DNA of 23,298 bases, from positions 1-23,298 of the forward strand of contig JWZX01002085.1 in assembly GCA_001275005.1 (NCBI GenBank), given 5' to 3'. Made by a program: the position numbers and the translations under genes. The notes under the pieces were generated by a model that ran no database searches, had not been told where the DNA came from, and saw only the letters and a list, made by a program, of their open reading frames with translations. This document shows positions 16,235 to 23,298 of this stretch, one piece after another; within the stretch, counting starts at the first letter, position 1, and the number at the start of each line of letters is the position of its first letter. Origin of the DNA: Chrysochromulina tobinii (taxonomy: Eukaryota; Haptophyta; Prymnesiales; Chrysochromulinaceae).

Positions 16235-18187
16235 TCACATGGTGAAGCGCACCCCAGTTGGCTGCCCTGCGGCCGCGGCCGCGGCCGCTTCCGCCTCCCG
16301 TACGTTCTCCATCCGACTCGCACCCACCGCACCGAGCATCGGCGGGGCAGTGCCGTTGGCGAGGGCCGTCGCGAGCGCGGCGGCGAGCCGGTGTGGTTTC
16401 GGCAATGCGGGAGTTGGCTGGAAGGCGCCGGCCGCGTCGCTATATCGGTGCATGAGCGCGAGAGGCGTCGCATTGAGGAAGCGCGGAGGCAGCGGCTCGC
16501 CAGTGGCCAGCTTGGAGGCCAGCTCGACTACTGTCGGGTGGTAGTGACGCCTGAGTGCGGCGAGCTGCCATGAGGTCGAGTGGATGGCCGTCGGTGCGTC
16601 CATGTCGTCGTCCTCGACGAGCAGACCCCCGAGTGCCAGCTCGGCGCCGTCATGGGCGCGCCCGTTGAGCATCGCCACATGCATCGGCATCCCCCCCTCC
16701 GGCGGCTCGAGCATGGTCTGAAGCTTTGGCACAGCCACGTGGAGGCGGGAGATGGCGCAGAGCAGCGCGATCGATTGTGCGGGCGGTGCTGCACAGGCGA
16801 GCCCAAGCAGACGGCGCACCATCGAAGCGGCGCGCGGCGCGAGCAGGGCACTCCGATTGCGCCGACACAGGTGCTCGACGCAGTCGAGGGCGGTGGCGAG
16901 CAGCGAGGGCTGCATCAGAAGCGACCGCTCAGTGAGCAGTCGGTACAGCTTGAGATGCACGTCCTTGGTGTCGACGGCCAGCGCCTGCCCGTGGCCCGAG
17001 AGGAGCTGAAGCATCGCATGCACACACTGGAGAGCCTTCTCGGCGCTCAGCACTCCCTCGGCGTTCAGCAGCCCACGTAGTGAGCCGAGGAGATCGAGGA
17101 GGAGCTCGACGTTGACTAGATGGGCGAACTTGGCGACGCCCTTGAGGACAGCTGGGAGCAGCGGCGAGGCAGCGCCTCGCTTGAGCACGCGCGCGTACGC
17201 GACGAAGATGTGCTCGAGGATCTGGGTCTGCACGCGTGCCACGTCGCCGCGCTCGCCCGCCGCCGCGGCGAGCTCGCGTGCCACTGGATCCATGTCCCGT
17301 TTTCGCTTCTTCGCACGTTTGGTCGACGGCTCGGCGCCGGCGGCCACCGCGCCCAGCTGTAAATGGAGCCACGTGCCAAGCACGTCCGCATGCGGCGAGG
17401 CGCTCGGGTTCTTGAGCGCGAGCGACGTGTGCTTCACAGCCGCGAGCGTCGCCTCGGCGTGCGTGTCCACGCCAAACATGCGCACCAGCGCTGCGCATGC
17501 ATCCGCGCGGAGCGTCGCATCGGATCCCTGCGCGATCGGGAGGAGGAGGCCGAGCAGCTCGTCGCGCCCGTTGAAGTCGTACGCCTTGTCGAGCAGCGCG
17601 CATATGCCGCGCACGGCCGCCGCGCGGTGTGCCTCGAGCCGCGACGAGAGCCACTTGCGCAGCAGCGCCGTGCATGCCTCGTACGCGGCGAGCAACTTCT
17701 TCTCGTAGACGCGGAGCATGCCGACCTCCTTCGAAACCTGCATCTGAAGCTCCTTCTCCGTGGGCGGGCGCACACGGTACGCGGGCACAATGTCGCGCAG
17801 CACGGCCGCCGAGCTCAGGAGGGCGAGCCGCTGCACCGATGCCTGCGGGTCCTTGCTGGCGAACTCGTGCAGCTCATCAAGCAGCCCGATGTGCTTCTGC
17901 GGCGCCTCGAGGATGGACGCGGAGAGCTTGGCGATCCGAGCGCGCTTTGCTGCGGCAGACTCGACCTCGGCGGCCGCCGCCTCGATCTCGGAGATGACAT
18001 TCGGCTCGGGCTCGGCCTCCGCCTCCGGCTCGGCAGGCTGCTGGCGCTTTGGTGCCTTGCGGCGTTGCCACTGACCATTTGGCAGGCGCACGGGCATAAG
18101 CTCGCGCATATTGTCTTCCTCATCGCGGTCTTCGGCGCCGAGACGGCCGCGCGGCCGCTCCCACGACGGCGCAGAGTCGTCGCTCAT
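16235..18187 (-). CDS. NOC3: Nucleolar complex protein 3 (NOC3 / CBF-Mak21 family)
   Basis: A 650-residue single-exon protein starting at ATG 18187. NOC3 pairs with NOC2 in pre-60S ribosome maturation and nuclear export; in yeast it also has a role in replication initiation. The N-terminal acidic/basic tail is followed by the family's signature region at about 81-165: KRARIAKLSASILEAPQKHI, then VLRDIVPAYRVRPPTEKELQ and QVSKEVGMLRVYE. The middle is helical, HEAT-like repeat (VRGICALLDKAYDFN). A basic cluster, TKRAKKRKRD, at about 289-298 is a likely nuclear or nucleolar localisation signal. The C-terminal CBF-like part (about 470-600) ends with HSTSWQLAALRRHYHPTVVE and PPRFLNATPLALMHRY. The length is a little shorter than yeast or animal homologues. 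It is divergent from the small gene at 18347. Confidence 0.93.
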   Translation of the reverse strand: MSDDSAPSWERPRGRLGAEDRDEEDNMRELMPVRLPNGQWQRRKAPKRQQPAEPEAEAEPEPNVISEIEAAAAEVESAAAKRARIAKLSASILEAPQKHIGLLDELHEFASKDPQASVQRLALLSSAAVLRDIVPAYRVRPPTEKELQMQVSKEVGMLRVYEKKLLAAYEACTALLRKWLSSRLEAHRAAAVRGICALLDKAYDFNGRDELLGLLLPIAQGSDATLRADACAALVRMFGVDTHAEATLAAVKHTSLALKNPSASPHADVLGTWLHLQLGAVAAGAEPSTKRAKKRKRDMDPVARELAAAAGERGDVARVQTQILEHIFVAYARVLKRGAASPLLPAVLKGVAKFAHLVNVELLLDLLGSLRGLLNAEGVLSAEKALQCVHAMLQLLSGHGQALAVDTKDVHLKLYRLLTERSLLMQPSLLATALDCVEHLCRRNRSALLAPRAASMVRRLLGLACAAPPAQSIALLCAISRLHVAVPKLQTMLEPPEGGMPMHVAMLNGRAHDGAELALGGLLVEDDDMDAPTAIHSTSWQLAALRRHYHPTVVELASKLATGEPLPPRFLNATPLALMHRYSDAAGAFQPTPALPKPHRLAAALATALANGTAPPMLGAVGASRMENVREAEAAAAAAAGQPTGVRFTM

Positions 18188-18346
18188 GGATGTTCACGCC
18201 ACGTCGCCGTGCAATTATATTGGTTTTCAAATTGCCCTGAGTTCTCTCGCGAGCATGTCCTTAACCGGACGAACTCGAGGGACGAACCATTAAAAGCGTT
18301 TCCGTTACGAAAGACTCGGAGCCGGACTTCTTGGACTGCTCTTGCG
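18188..18346. promoter_or_regulatory. Divergent promoter region of NOC3 and the small gene
   Basis: A 159-base region lies between two divergent ATGs. It holds an AT-rich element, AATTATATTGG, that reads as CCAAT plus a TATA-like run on the minus strand, and ATTAAAAG at about 18290. The same 8-mer occurs about 110 bases before the coiled-coil gene start at 4306. Functional meaning is inferred. Confidence 0.4.
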
Positions 18347-18685
18347 ATGGCCCACGACATGGCCCACGCGATGTACACTCGCGGGACATCGCCTCACTAC
18401 TCGAGCGTGATGTTCAATCGCAGCTACCCGACGCCCACTCTCGCAGCCCCGACGCCCATAGGCCAGAATCCGACACCCACACCTGGGACCAAGTGGAGCA
18501 CGAAAAAGTTCGACTCGGGCATCCATGCCTCTGCCGCGAATGAGAGATACCTCGCCATGCGCCGGGACGCCGAGGACACTCGTCCGTTCAAGGGCGCTCC
18601 TTATCAGCCGGCTAACACTTTTGTTACCACCGGACCGTGGCGCCAGGGCACGGTGCCACGGCCCTTCAGCCGCGGTAAGCACTGA
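18347..18685 (+). CDS. Small protein of unknown function (112 residues)
   Basis: The frame is open far upstream through the antisense of NOC3, but the plausible start is ATG 18347 (MAHDMAHAMYTRG), outside NOC3 and just past the ATTAAAAG motif. The protein is rich in Pro, Thr, Ser, Tyr and Arg, has no membrane segment or signal peptide, and contains GTKWSTKKFDSGIHASAANE and PFKGAPYQPANTFVTTG. Short Tyr/Pro/Gly-rich basic proteins like this are found among microtubule-inner and flagellar proteins, but I do not recognise a family. It is the only frame here with no shadow-like repeat composition. Coding status is probable, function unknown. Confidence 0.55.
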   Translation: MAHDMAHAMYTRGTSPHYSSVMFNRSYPTPTLAAPTPIGQNPTPTPGTKWSTKKFDSGIHASAANERYLAMRRDAEDTRPFKGAPYQPANTFVTTGPWRQGTVPRPFSRGKH

Positions 18686-19254
18686 AATCCCACAGCCGAG
18701 ATGTCTTTTGCTTTTGCTTGCTCTCGGGCTCACCTTGCAGTTCGCCCTGTCGTGTGTCAGAGCCGCCGCTTGAGCCCGGCGTTCCTCCATCGGATGCTGT
18801 GTCGGCCGGCTCCAACGTGCATCATCCTTTCACGTCGTCCGCGACGGCTGCACACGGAGACCGGACGCACGGCATGTCGTGGGCCGCTTTCAAAGCGGCA
18901 CGCTGAACCGTGAGCGTGCGCACGCCGTGCGCACCATCGTGCCGGGCTGTATCACGAGCACCCGATTGCATTTAGATACAATTGTAGTCGACGGTACCAT
19001 CAAGGTCATCTGTCTTGCCACCCACAAGAAGAGCCCCGCTCGACGCAAGCCGCCAAGCTAGCCGAGTCCCTACTGGCTCTCTCCCAGCAAAAGAGAATTA
19101 CCGGTATCGGGCGTCGTTCACGAAATTTCCATTTCCCATGTCCGAATCACAAGATCAGGCCCTGTGGCTGGGCATCGAGGCATTGCTCGGAATAGATCTT
19201 GAGTGCGTCTCTGAAGCCTGCTGACGCTCCTCGCCCTCAGCGCCTTCACCTTCG
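18686..19254 (+). other. Intergenic region
   Basis: A 569-base region of mixed composition between two plus-strand genes. It contains a 17-base palindrome with one central base at 18883-18899 (GCCGCTTT / AAAGCGGC) and a nearby GTGCGCAC pair. No coding sequence or RNA gene is convincing. Confidence 0.35.
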
Positions 19255-20133
19255 ATGTCCTTCTTTTCCGCCTTTTGGCTCGGCGTGCTCGGGACGAGCC
19301 TGCGGCGGTGCCCGCCCCTCGGCCCAAGCTGCGCGTGGCGGAGGAGAGCCAGCGTCTCTGCCCATCGCATGCTGGATCTGGACGCGCTGCCACGACCCGT
19401 GGCTGAGACAGACTGCTGGCGGCCCACCATCGATGACGTCGATCGCATCTCATGGGGGCGCAACGCGAAGCAGAAGGGCACTGGCTCTCGCGGTGTGCCA
19501 CACCGGCTGAACGACGACGAGCGGTCGCTCTACGACTTCGCGCGTCGCAAGGGCTTCGTCGAGATCGGTGGCTCGGGCTGGCGAAGCGAGCGCCGTGACT
19601 CGCCACTGGTCAACACATTTCGCAGCTGGTGCGACGCCCGAGGCGTGCCGGCCATCTACTTGCACAAGGGACGCGACGGAACCGATGATCAGGTCGTTGT
19701 CGACCTCGCGCCGCTGCGGACGCCGCTCCGCTTCGAGGCCGCGGCGGCCTTTTGCTTGGGTGCGGCGCCCAATGGCACGGTCGAGTTTGAGGGCCGACCG
19801 CCGGTGGACCTGAGGGACGCTGAGGATGCCGCCGACGACGACGAGCAGCAGCGAGCAGCCGAGGCGCCCGCAGCGTCGGCCTCGGAGCCGAGCGGCGCGC
19901 GCATGTTCAGCCTCGAGGAGCTGGCCGAGGCCTACGTCACGCAGCCGATCTACCGACTGCCCATGTACGCTGTCTCATGGGTCCGCGGGCGCTCCGAGGC
20001 CAAGGAGCTCGCAAAGCTCCTCGCCGAGAGCCTCGGCACGTCCGAGGACGCCAAGGGCCGGCGCAAAGAGCAGGGCTCCCCCCAGGTTAGGCCTGGGAAA
20101 TCACGCCGCTCGGGCGGGTACGGGATAGGTTGA
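19255..20133 (+). CDS. Conserved-looking protein of unknown function, possibly organelle-targeted
   Basis: A 292-residue single-exon protein starting at ATG 19255. The first 40 residues (MSFFSAFWLGVLGTSLRRC, then an Arg-rich stretch) have a hydrophobic core followed by basic residues, like a signal or bipartite plastid-targeting leader. An internal MLDLDALPRP is an alternative start. Residues of about 58-150 form a compact domain: IDDVDRISWGRNAKQKGTGS, RGVPHRLNDDERSLYDFARR, GFVEIGGSGWRSERRDSPL and NTFRSWCDARGVPAIYLHKG. I recall similar uncharacterised proteins in haptophytes and other algae, but no function. An acidic, Ala-rich linker follows, then a short helical segment (SLEELAEAYVTQPIYRLPMY) and a basic tail. 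No catalytic motif was identified. Confidence 0.75.
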   Translation: MSFFSAFWLGVLGTSLRRCPPLGPSCAWRRRASVSAHRMLDLDALPRPVAETDCWRPTIDDVDRISWGRNAKQKGTGSRGVPHRLNDDERSLYDFARRKGFVEIGGSGWRSERRDSPLVNTFRSWCDARGVPAIYLHKGRDGTDDQVVVDLAPLRTPLRFEAAAAFCLGAAPNGTVEFEGRPPVDLRDAEDAADDDEQQRAAEAPAASASEPSGARMFSLEELAEAYVTQPIYRLPMYAVSWVRGRSEAKELAKLLAESLGTSEDAKGRRKEQGSPQVRPGKSRRSGGYGIG

Positions 20134-20510
20134 GGTGAGCGATCTTACATGAGCAATCTTCTTGGTGCGCGCTCCCGCGCTCTACGCTTCTTTTCGCGAA
20201 GGTACAGGTAATCGAAGACATTTGTATTTTCCCACATCCCAGAATAAATTAAGCGGTAATCAAGAGCGTGCAAAAAGTCAAGTTTGAAGTCTTTCATTAA
20301 CAACAAGCGATGTACGGTGTACGTCGAAATTTGACTTGACTTGACAACTGCTCGTAAGTGACCGAATTCCAGAGGGGCGGATTCTAAAAAAGGAAATTTT
20401 GTTTTCTCCCATTGTGGTCCACGATTGGCAGGAGAGCGTCGACTTCGGTGTCTTAGGAATCCTACGCCCGCTTGCCTGGCTTGACACCCCACACACTACC
20501 CAGCAGGCGT
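20134..20510 (+). other. AT-rich intergenic region upstream of the FkbM gene
   Basis: This 377-base stretch is markedly more AT-rich than its surroundings. It contains a TTGACT repeat block (20321-20345) and a GTGACCGAATTCCAGAG word (20358-20374), both with relatives at 21628-21770. A perfect GTAAGT donor at 20354 and a CAGCAG acceptor ending at 20506 could make a 5'-UTR intron. A minus-strand frame (20145-20492) is judged not to be a gene. Confidence 0.4.
20321..20374 (+). repeat. Dispersed repeat, upstream copy
   Basis: A 25-base segment at 20321-20345 built on TTGACT matches 21746-21770 at 22 of 25 positions. A 17-base word at 20358-20374 matches 21628-21644 at 16 of 17. The two copies flank the FkbM gene. 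Confidence 0.6.
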
Positions 20511-21461
20511 ATGCAGGCGTGCGGAGCCCCGCCCAACGGCACGCTCGTGGTCAGCGGCATCAGTCCGGCAGCGGGGCTGCCCGCATACGCCCTCAATGTC
20601 TGGGCGGAGAACGACGGAGTGTCGAACCACATCATCAAGAACAAGATGTGGGACGCCAGCAAGAGCGCTCTGCTGGTGAGCGAGCTCGCGGGACTCCACA
20701 CGGAACTCGGCCGGCGCGCGTCATTCCTCGACATTGGCGCCAATGTGGGGTGGTTCACCATGCTCGCTGCACGCACTGGGCATGCCGACGTCATTGCCGT
20801 CGAGGCCAGCGAGCCCAACGCCGCTCTCATCGAGCGCTCGCTCTGCATGAACCAGCTGGTCAAAGGCGTCACGCTGCACCGCGCCGGGCTCGGAGTGCGC
20901 ACACAGACGTGCGCACTCGTGGCGCGCAGAAGCAACATTGCGAGCCCGACGGTGAGCTGCGAGGGCAACGCCGCGCGCGAGATGAAAAGCTGGGGCAAGC
21001 ACTTCGGATTCCACGACTACGTGGTCGTGGGAAGCATGCGCATGGTGCGACTGGACGAGCTGCTGCCGAGCCAGCCAGTCGACGTGATCAAGATCGACGT
21101 GGAGGGCAACGAGCTCGAGGTGGCGAAGGGATGGGCGGCCCTCTTTGACCAACGCCCACCGATGCGGCAGCCGCGGCTCGTGCTGACCGAGTACGTGCCA
21201 TCGCTCATCGCGCTGAGGTCCAACGTCTCCGACCCGCTCGACTATCTGCGCTTCTTCATCCGGCGCGGGTACACGATCGAGACGGACGCCCACGCCCGCG
21301 GGTTACCGGCCGCTGCGCTCGTGACGGAGCGCGACCTGGTCGCGTGGAGCACGTCCAAGCACGGCCGCGGCTGGATGCACGACCTCGTGATCCGGCGGCC
21401 TCCCATTTCACATTCACACACAACGGCGCCACCTAACGGTTCTCGGACGAGAGCTCGTTAA
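20511..21461 (+). CDS. FkbM-family S-adenosylmethionine methyltransferase
   Basis: A 316-residue protein. The frame opens at a TTG, and the first ATG is 20511. The class I methyltransferase core is clear: motif I FLDIGANVGWFTMLAA (about 71-86) binds SAM, VIAVEASEPN (about 95-104) ends in the acidic residue that contacts the SAM ribose, and VDVIKIDVEGNELEVAKGW (about 190-209) is the FkbM hallmark. Family members O-methylate sugars, lipids or secondary metabolites; the acceptor cannot be read from sequence. No signal peptide follows this ATG, although many algal relatives are Golgi proteins, so an unseen 5' exon is possible. The C-terminus (SHTTAPPNGSRTRAR) looks non-conserved. Upstream and downstream flanks carry related short repeats. 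Confidence 0.9.
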   Translation: MQACGAPPNGTLVVSGISPAAGLPAYALNVWAENDGVSNHIIKNKMWDASKSALLVSELAGLHTELGRRASFLDIGANVGWFTMLAARTGHADVIAVEASEPNAALIERSLCMNQLVKGVTLHRAGLGVRTQTCALVARRSNIASPTVSCEGNAAREMKSWGKHFGFHDYVVVGSMRMVRLDELLPSQPVDVIKIDVEGNELEVAKGWAALFDQRPPMRQPRLVLTEYVPSLIALRSNVSDPLDYLRFFIRRGYTIETDAHARGLPAAALVTERDLVAWSTSKHGRGWMHDLVIRRPPISHSHTTAPPNGSRTRAR

Positions 21462-21522
21462 AGGGTCGGGTTGGAGCGGAAGGTTTGATGTCGATGGAAT
21501 AGAGTAAAATCTTTGCGTGTAT

Positions 21523-21735
21523 AGAGGTTCGTCTGTGTGATCCGTGTGCCCTTGTGCGCCCGCGTGTCCCGTGTGTGTCCCGTGTGTGTCCCGGCGCCCC
21601 GGTATCTTTACAGCTGCTAGCTAGTATGTGACCAAATTCCAGAGTGTCAGAGGTTCGTCTGTGTGATCCGTGTGCCCTTGTGCGCCCGCGTGTCCCGTGT
21701 GTGTCCCGTGTGTGTCCCGGCGCCCCGGTATCTTT
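21523..21735 (+). repeat. 87-bp perfect direct repeat, two copies 126 bp apart
   Basis: Copies at 21523-21609 and 21649-21735 are identical by base-by-base reading. The 39-base spacer holds GCTAGCTAG and the dispersed 17-base word at 21628-21644. Each copy contains an internal GTGTGTCCC-type repeat. Confidence 0.95.
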
Positions 21736-21770
21736 TTAACGGTTCACATCGAAACTTGACTTGACTTGGC
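21628..21770 (+). repeat. Dispersed repeat, downstream copy
   Basis: The 17-base word GTGACCAAATTCCAGAG (21628-21644) and the TTGACT block (21746-21770) match the pair at 20321-20374, but in the opposite order. The second 87-bp repeat copy lies between them here. Confidence 0.6.
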
Positions 21771-21835
21771 TTGTCTTGAGTCTTGACTTGCCGCGCCTTT
21801 TCGAGGTGCTCTCTCTTCCCGGGCGCGCGGCTTGG

Positions 21836-23298
21836 ATGGCGCAGCGTTGCGGCGGGCCATCGCACAGCCCGGTGGCTGCGACGACACCAACGGTGGCATC
21901 ACTCATGGGGCTGCAGTCCTACGTAGATGAGCTGCGCGCGACGCTGGCTGCGGAGCTTGCTGAGCAAGCGCGCGTCTTCGAGCAGCGCAAGATGGCGGAG
22001 CTTGCTGAGCAGGCGAGCGTCTTCGAGCAGCGCAAGGCGGCGTTCCAGTTGAACATTAAGGTGTTGCGTGAGAAGAATCGTGTCCTCGAGGACCGCCTCA
22101 AGGAGTACGACGCCAAGTACACGATGCTGCTGCTGCAAGCCACGCACGCTCACGAGGCACTCCTTGCTCTGTGCGGCACACACCCCGCAGTGCTCGCAGC
22201 CACCACTGCCGCGGCGGCAGCTGGATCGGCTACGGTGCCTGCCGGACCTGCACCCTCATCGCCTTGCCAAGTCGACTTGGCAGCCGCATCGCCCTGCAAA
22301 AGCGACGCGGGTGCGGCGGCGGGCGCGGCGGGTGTGGCGGGTGCGGCGGCGGCGGTTGCGGCGGCGGCAGAGGTTAAACGGGTGGCCGACGAGGCGGCGG
22401 CGAGGCGCGTGGCGGAGGCGGGGGCGGAGGAGAGACGGCGCGCTGAGGCGGCGGACGCTGCGAGACGGCTTGCTGTCGCGGAGTCGGCGCGGCGCTTGGC
22501 CGAGGAGGAGCAGGACGAGGCGCGACGCGTTGCCGAGGCGGCGGAGGCGCAAAGGCAGGCCGAGGCGGCGGAGGCGCAGAGGCAGGCCGAGGCGGCGGAG
22601 GCGCGGCGGCAGGCGCAGCTCGCTCAGGAGTGCGAGGGCGCCATGGACGTCGTCGTGGCCAGCGTGCTCGATGCGGAAGCACGCAGGCTGGCACACGAGG
22701 TACAGAGGAGCGTATGGGCGGACTTAGCGCACGCAGCGGCCGATGCAGCCTTGGGGGCGCTCCTGGGCATGGAGGTGGAGCAGCTGGCCGCACAGGTGCT
22801 CCCTAATTGCCTCCCTAATGGCCTCCCTAATTAGCTGGCAGCTGCCTCTCTAATTGCCTCCCTAATTGCCTCCCTGGCCGCACAGGTGCAGCGAGAGCGT
22901 GTGGAGACGCTGTTGGAAGAGGTGGCTGACGCGGCCATGGAGGCGGTGCTAGGCGAACGAATCCGGCTGGTGACAGAGAGGGTGCTCCGGGAGATGGAGG
23001 CTGCGTCGGAGGCTGCGGAGGCTGCGGCGTTGCAGGTGCAAGCGGCGCAGAAGGCGGCGGCCGCGGCCGCCAAGGCGGCAGCCGCCGCTCAGGACACGCT
23101 CCCCGTCGACGACTACTTATTCGCTCCGACTTCGAGAGGCGTGGAGCAGGATGCTCGGGACGGCGCTCCACTGCCGACGCCCGCTGATGCGCTCGACGAC
23201 GAAGCCCTTGCCGCCGCTGCCCCGCCCGTTGCGGCGCTAGGGGGCGTGGACCCCGAGGCCATCAGATTGGAGGGCGCGGGGGTGGGGATGGGGGTGGG
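21836..23298 (+). CDS. Coiled-coil protein, spliced and cut by the right edge: join(21836..22795, 22886..>23298)
   Basis: The long frame opens at a TTG at 21761; the first ATG is 21836, with MGLQSYVDEL at 21905 an alternative. Exon 1 encodes 320 residues: a coiled coil with a 15-residue duplication (ELAEQARVFEQRKMA), an Ala/Pro-rich linker, then Ala/Glu/Arg helices with a 27-bp repeat (EAAEAQRQA three times). Without splicing the frame would stop at 22834. Removing 22796-22885 continues the helix in phase (QLAAQVQRERVETLLEEVAD) and the frame stays open to the window end. Alternating hydrophobic helices such as MDVVVASVLDAEARRLAHEV are faintly like a Sac3/GANP-type binding helix, but this is a guess. 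The 23265-23298 end is G-rich, possibly another repeat or intron start. Confidence 0.65.
21953..22042 (+). repeat. Two 45-bp tandem units in coding sequence
   Basis: Units at 21953 and 21998 encode ELAEQARVFEQRKMA and ELAEQASVFEQRKAA. The second has diverged slightly. Confidence 0.88.
22535..22615 (+). repeat. Three 27-bp tandem units in coding sequence
   Basis: Units at 22535, 22562 and 22589 encode EAAEAQRQA, EAAEAQRQA and EAAEARRQA. Confidence 0.88.
22796..22885 (+). other. Repeat-filled intron (90 bp), introner-like
   Basis: The element starts GTGCTCCC and ends GCCGCACAG. The 16-mer CTGGCCGCACAGGTGC spans both boundaries (22784-22799 and 22874-22889), so the splice sites sit inside a direct duplication. 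The interior is a 12-bp tandem word, CTCCCTAATTGC and variants. It is a multiple of three long but carries an in-frame TAG at 22832. Removing it extends the protein in phase to the window edge. Confidence 0.75.

Larger units (their letters stand above)
21462..21835 (+). other. Repeat-rich intergenic region
   Basis: This 374-base region contains an 87-bp perfect direct repeat, a GT/CCC-rich minisatellite inside each copy, and a TTGACT-rich block just before the start of the coiled-coil gene at 21836. No coding sequence is seen. Confidence 0.6.

Noticed and set aside
17363-18346. In-frame upstream extension of the small gene through the antisense of NOC3
   Set aside because: It overlaps NOC3 completely, and its composition is that of NOC3 antisense. 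The ATG at 18347 is just outside NOC3.
18883-18899. Palindrome as a histone-type 3' stem-loop or terminator
   Set aside because: Stem and loop do not fit the histone consensus, no histone gene is near, and bacterial-type terminators are not expected.
20145-20492. Minus-strand frame of 115 residues with an AT-rich half
   Set aside because: It overlaps the dispersed repeat and has no recognisable domain. It could be a decayed element, but there is not enough to call a gene or pseudogene.
20354-20506. Possible 5'-UTR intron before the FkbM gene
   Set aside because: GTAAGT and CAGCAG are present, but there is no coding sequence upstream to test it and chance matches are likely.

Overview
This window looks like nuclear DNA from a GC-rich single-celled eukaryotic alga, most likely a haptophyte or a pelagophyte-like stramenopile; the exact lineage cannot be fixed from the sequence. 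The evidence is eukaryote-only proteins (a NOC3-type ribosome-assembly factor, an IQ/EF-hand protein), a hydroxyproline-rich-glycoprotein-style Ser/Pro linker, large coiled-coil genes packed with tandem repeats, and spliceosomal-type introns, with no operons, Shine-Dalgarno sites or bacterial signals. Genes are close together, mostly intron-poor, and lie on both strands. Several long reading frames open at non-ATG codons, so starts were moved to the first plausible ATG.

Layout. 1-352 (-): start of a secreted C39-like protein cut by the left edge. 510-2300 (+): a beta-rich protein resembling TRAPP appendage subunits. 2628-4154 (+): an IQ-motif, NTF2-like, EF-hand-like protein. 4306-9331 (+): a very long coiled-coil protein split by a 148-bp intron, with two further 36-bp intron-like insertions. 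9644-11260 (+): a calcineurin-like phosphoesterase. 11766-15773 (+): a membrane-anchored or secreted protein with two sulfotransferase-like domains joined by a Ser/Pro-rich linker. 16235-18187 (-): NOC3. 18347-18685 (+): a small protein of unknown function, divergent from NOC3. 19255-20133 (+): a protein of unknown function. 20511-21461 (+): an FkbM-type methyltransferase between related short repeats. 21836 to the right edge (+): a second coiled-coil protein with a 90-bp intron.

The most interesting signal is a set of repeat-filled introns. Two coiled-coil genes are broken by short elements that begin with GT and end with CAG. Each element is bounded by a direct duplication of host sequence and filled with 10- or 12-bp tandem repeats. 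Removing them restores the reading frame. This is the expected signature of recently gained, introner-like introns, or of introns made by local duplication. The two-domain sulfotransferase and the FkbM methyltransferase suggest sulfated or methylated cell-surface glycans, but no pathway is shown here.
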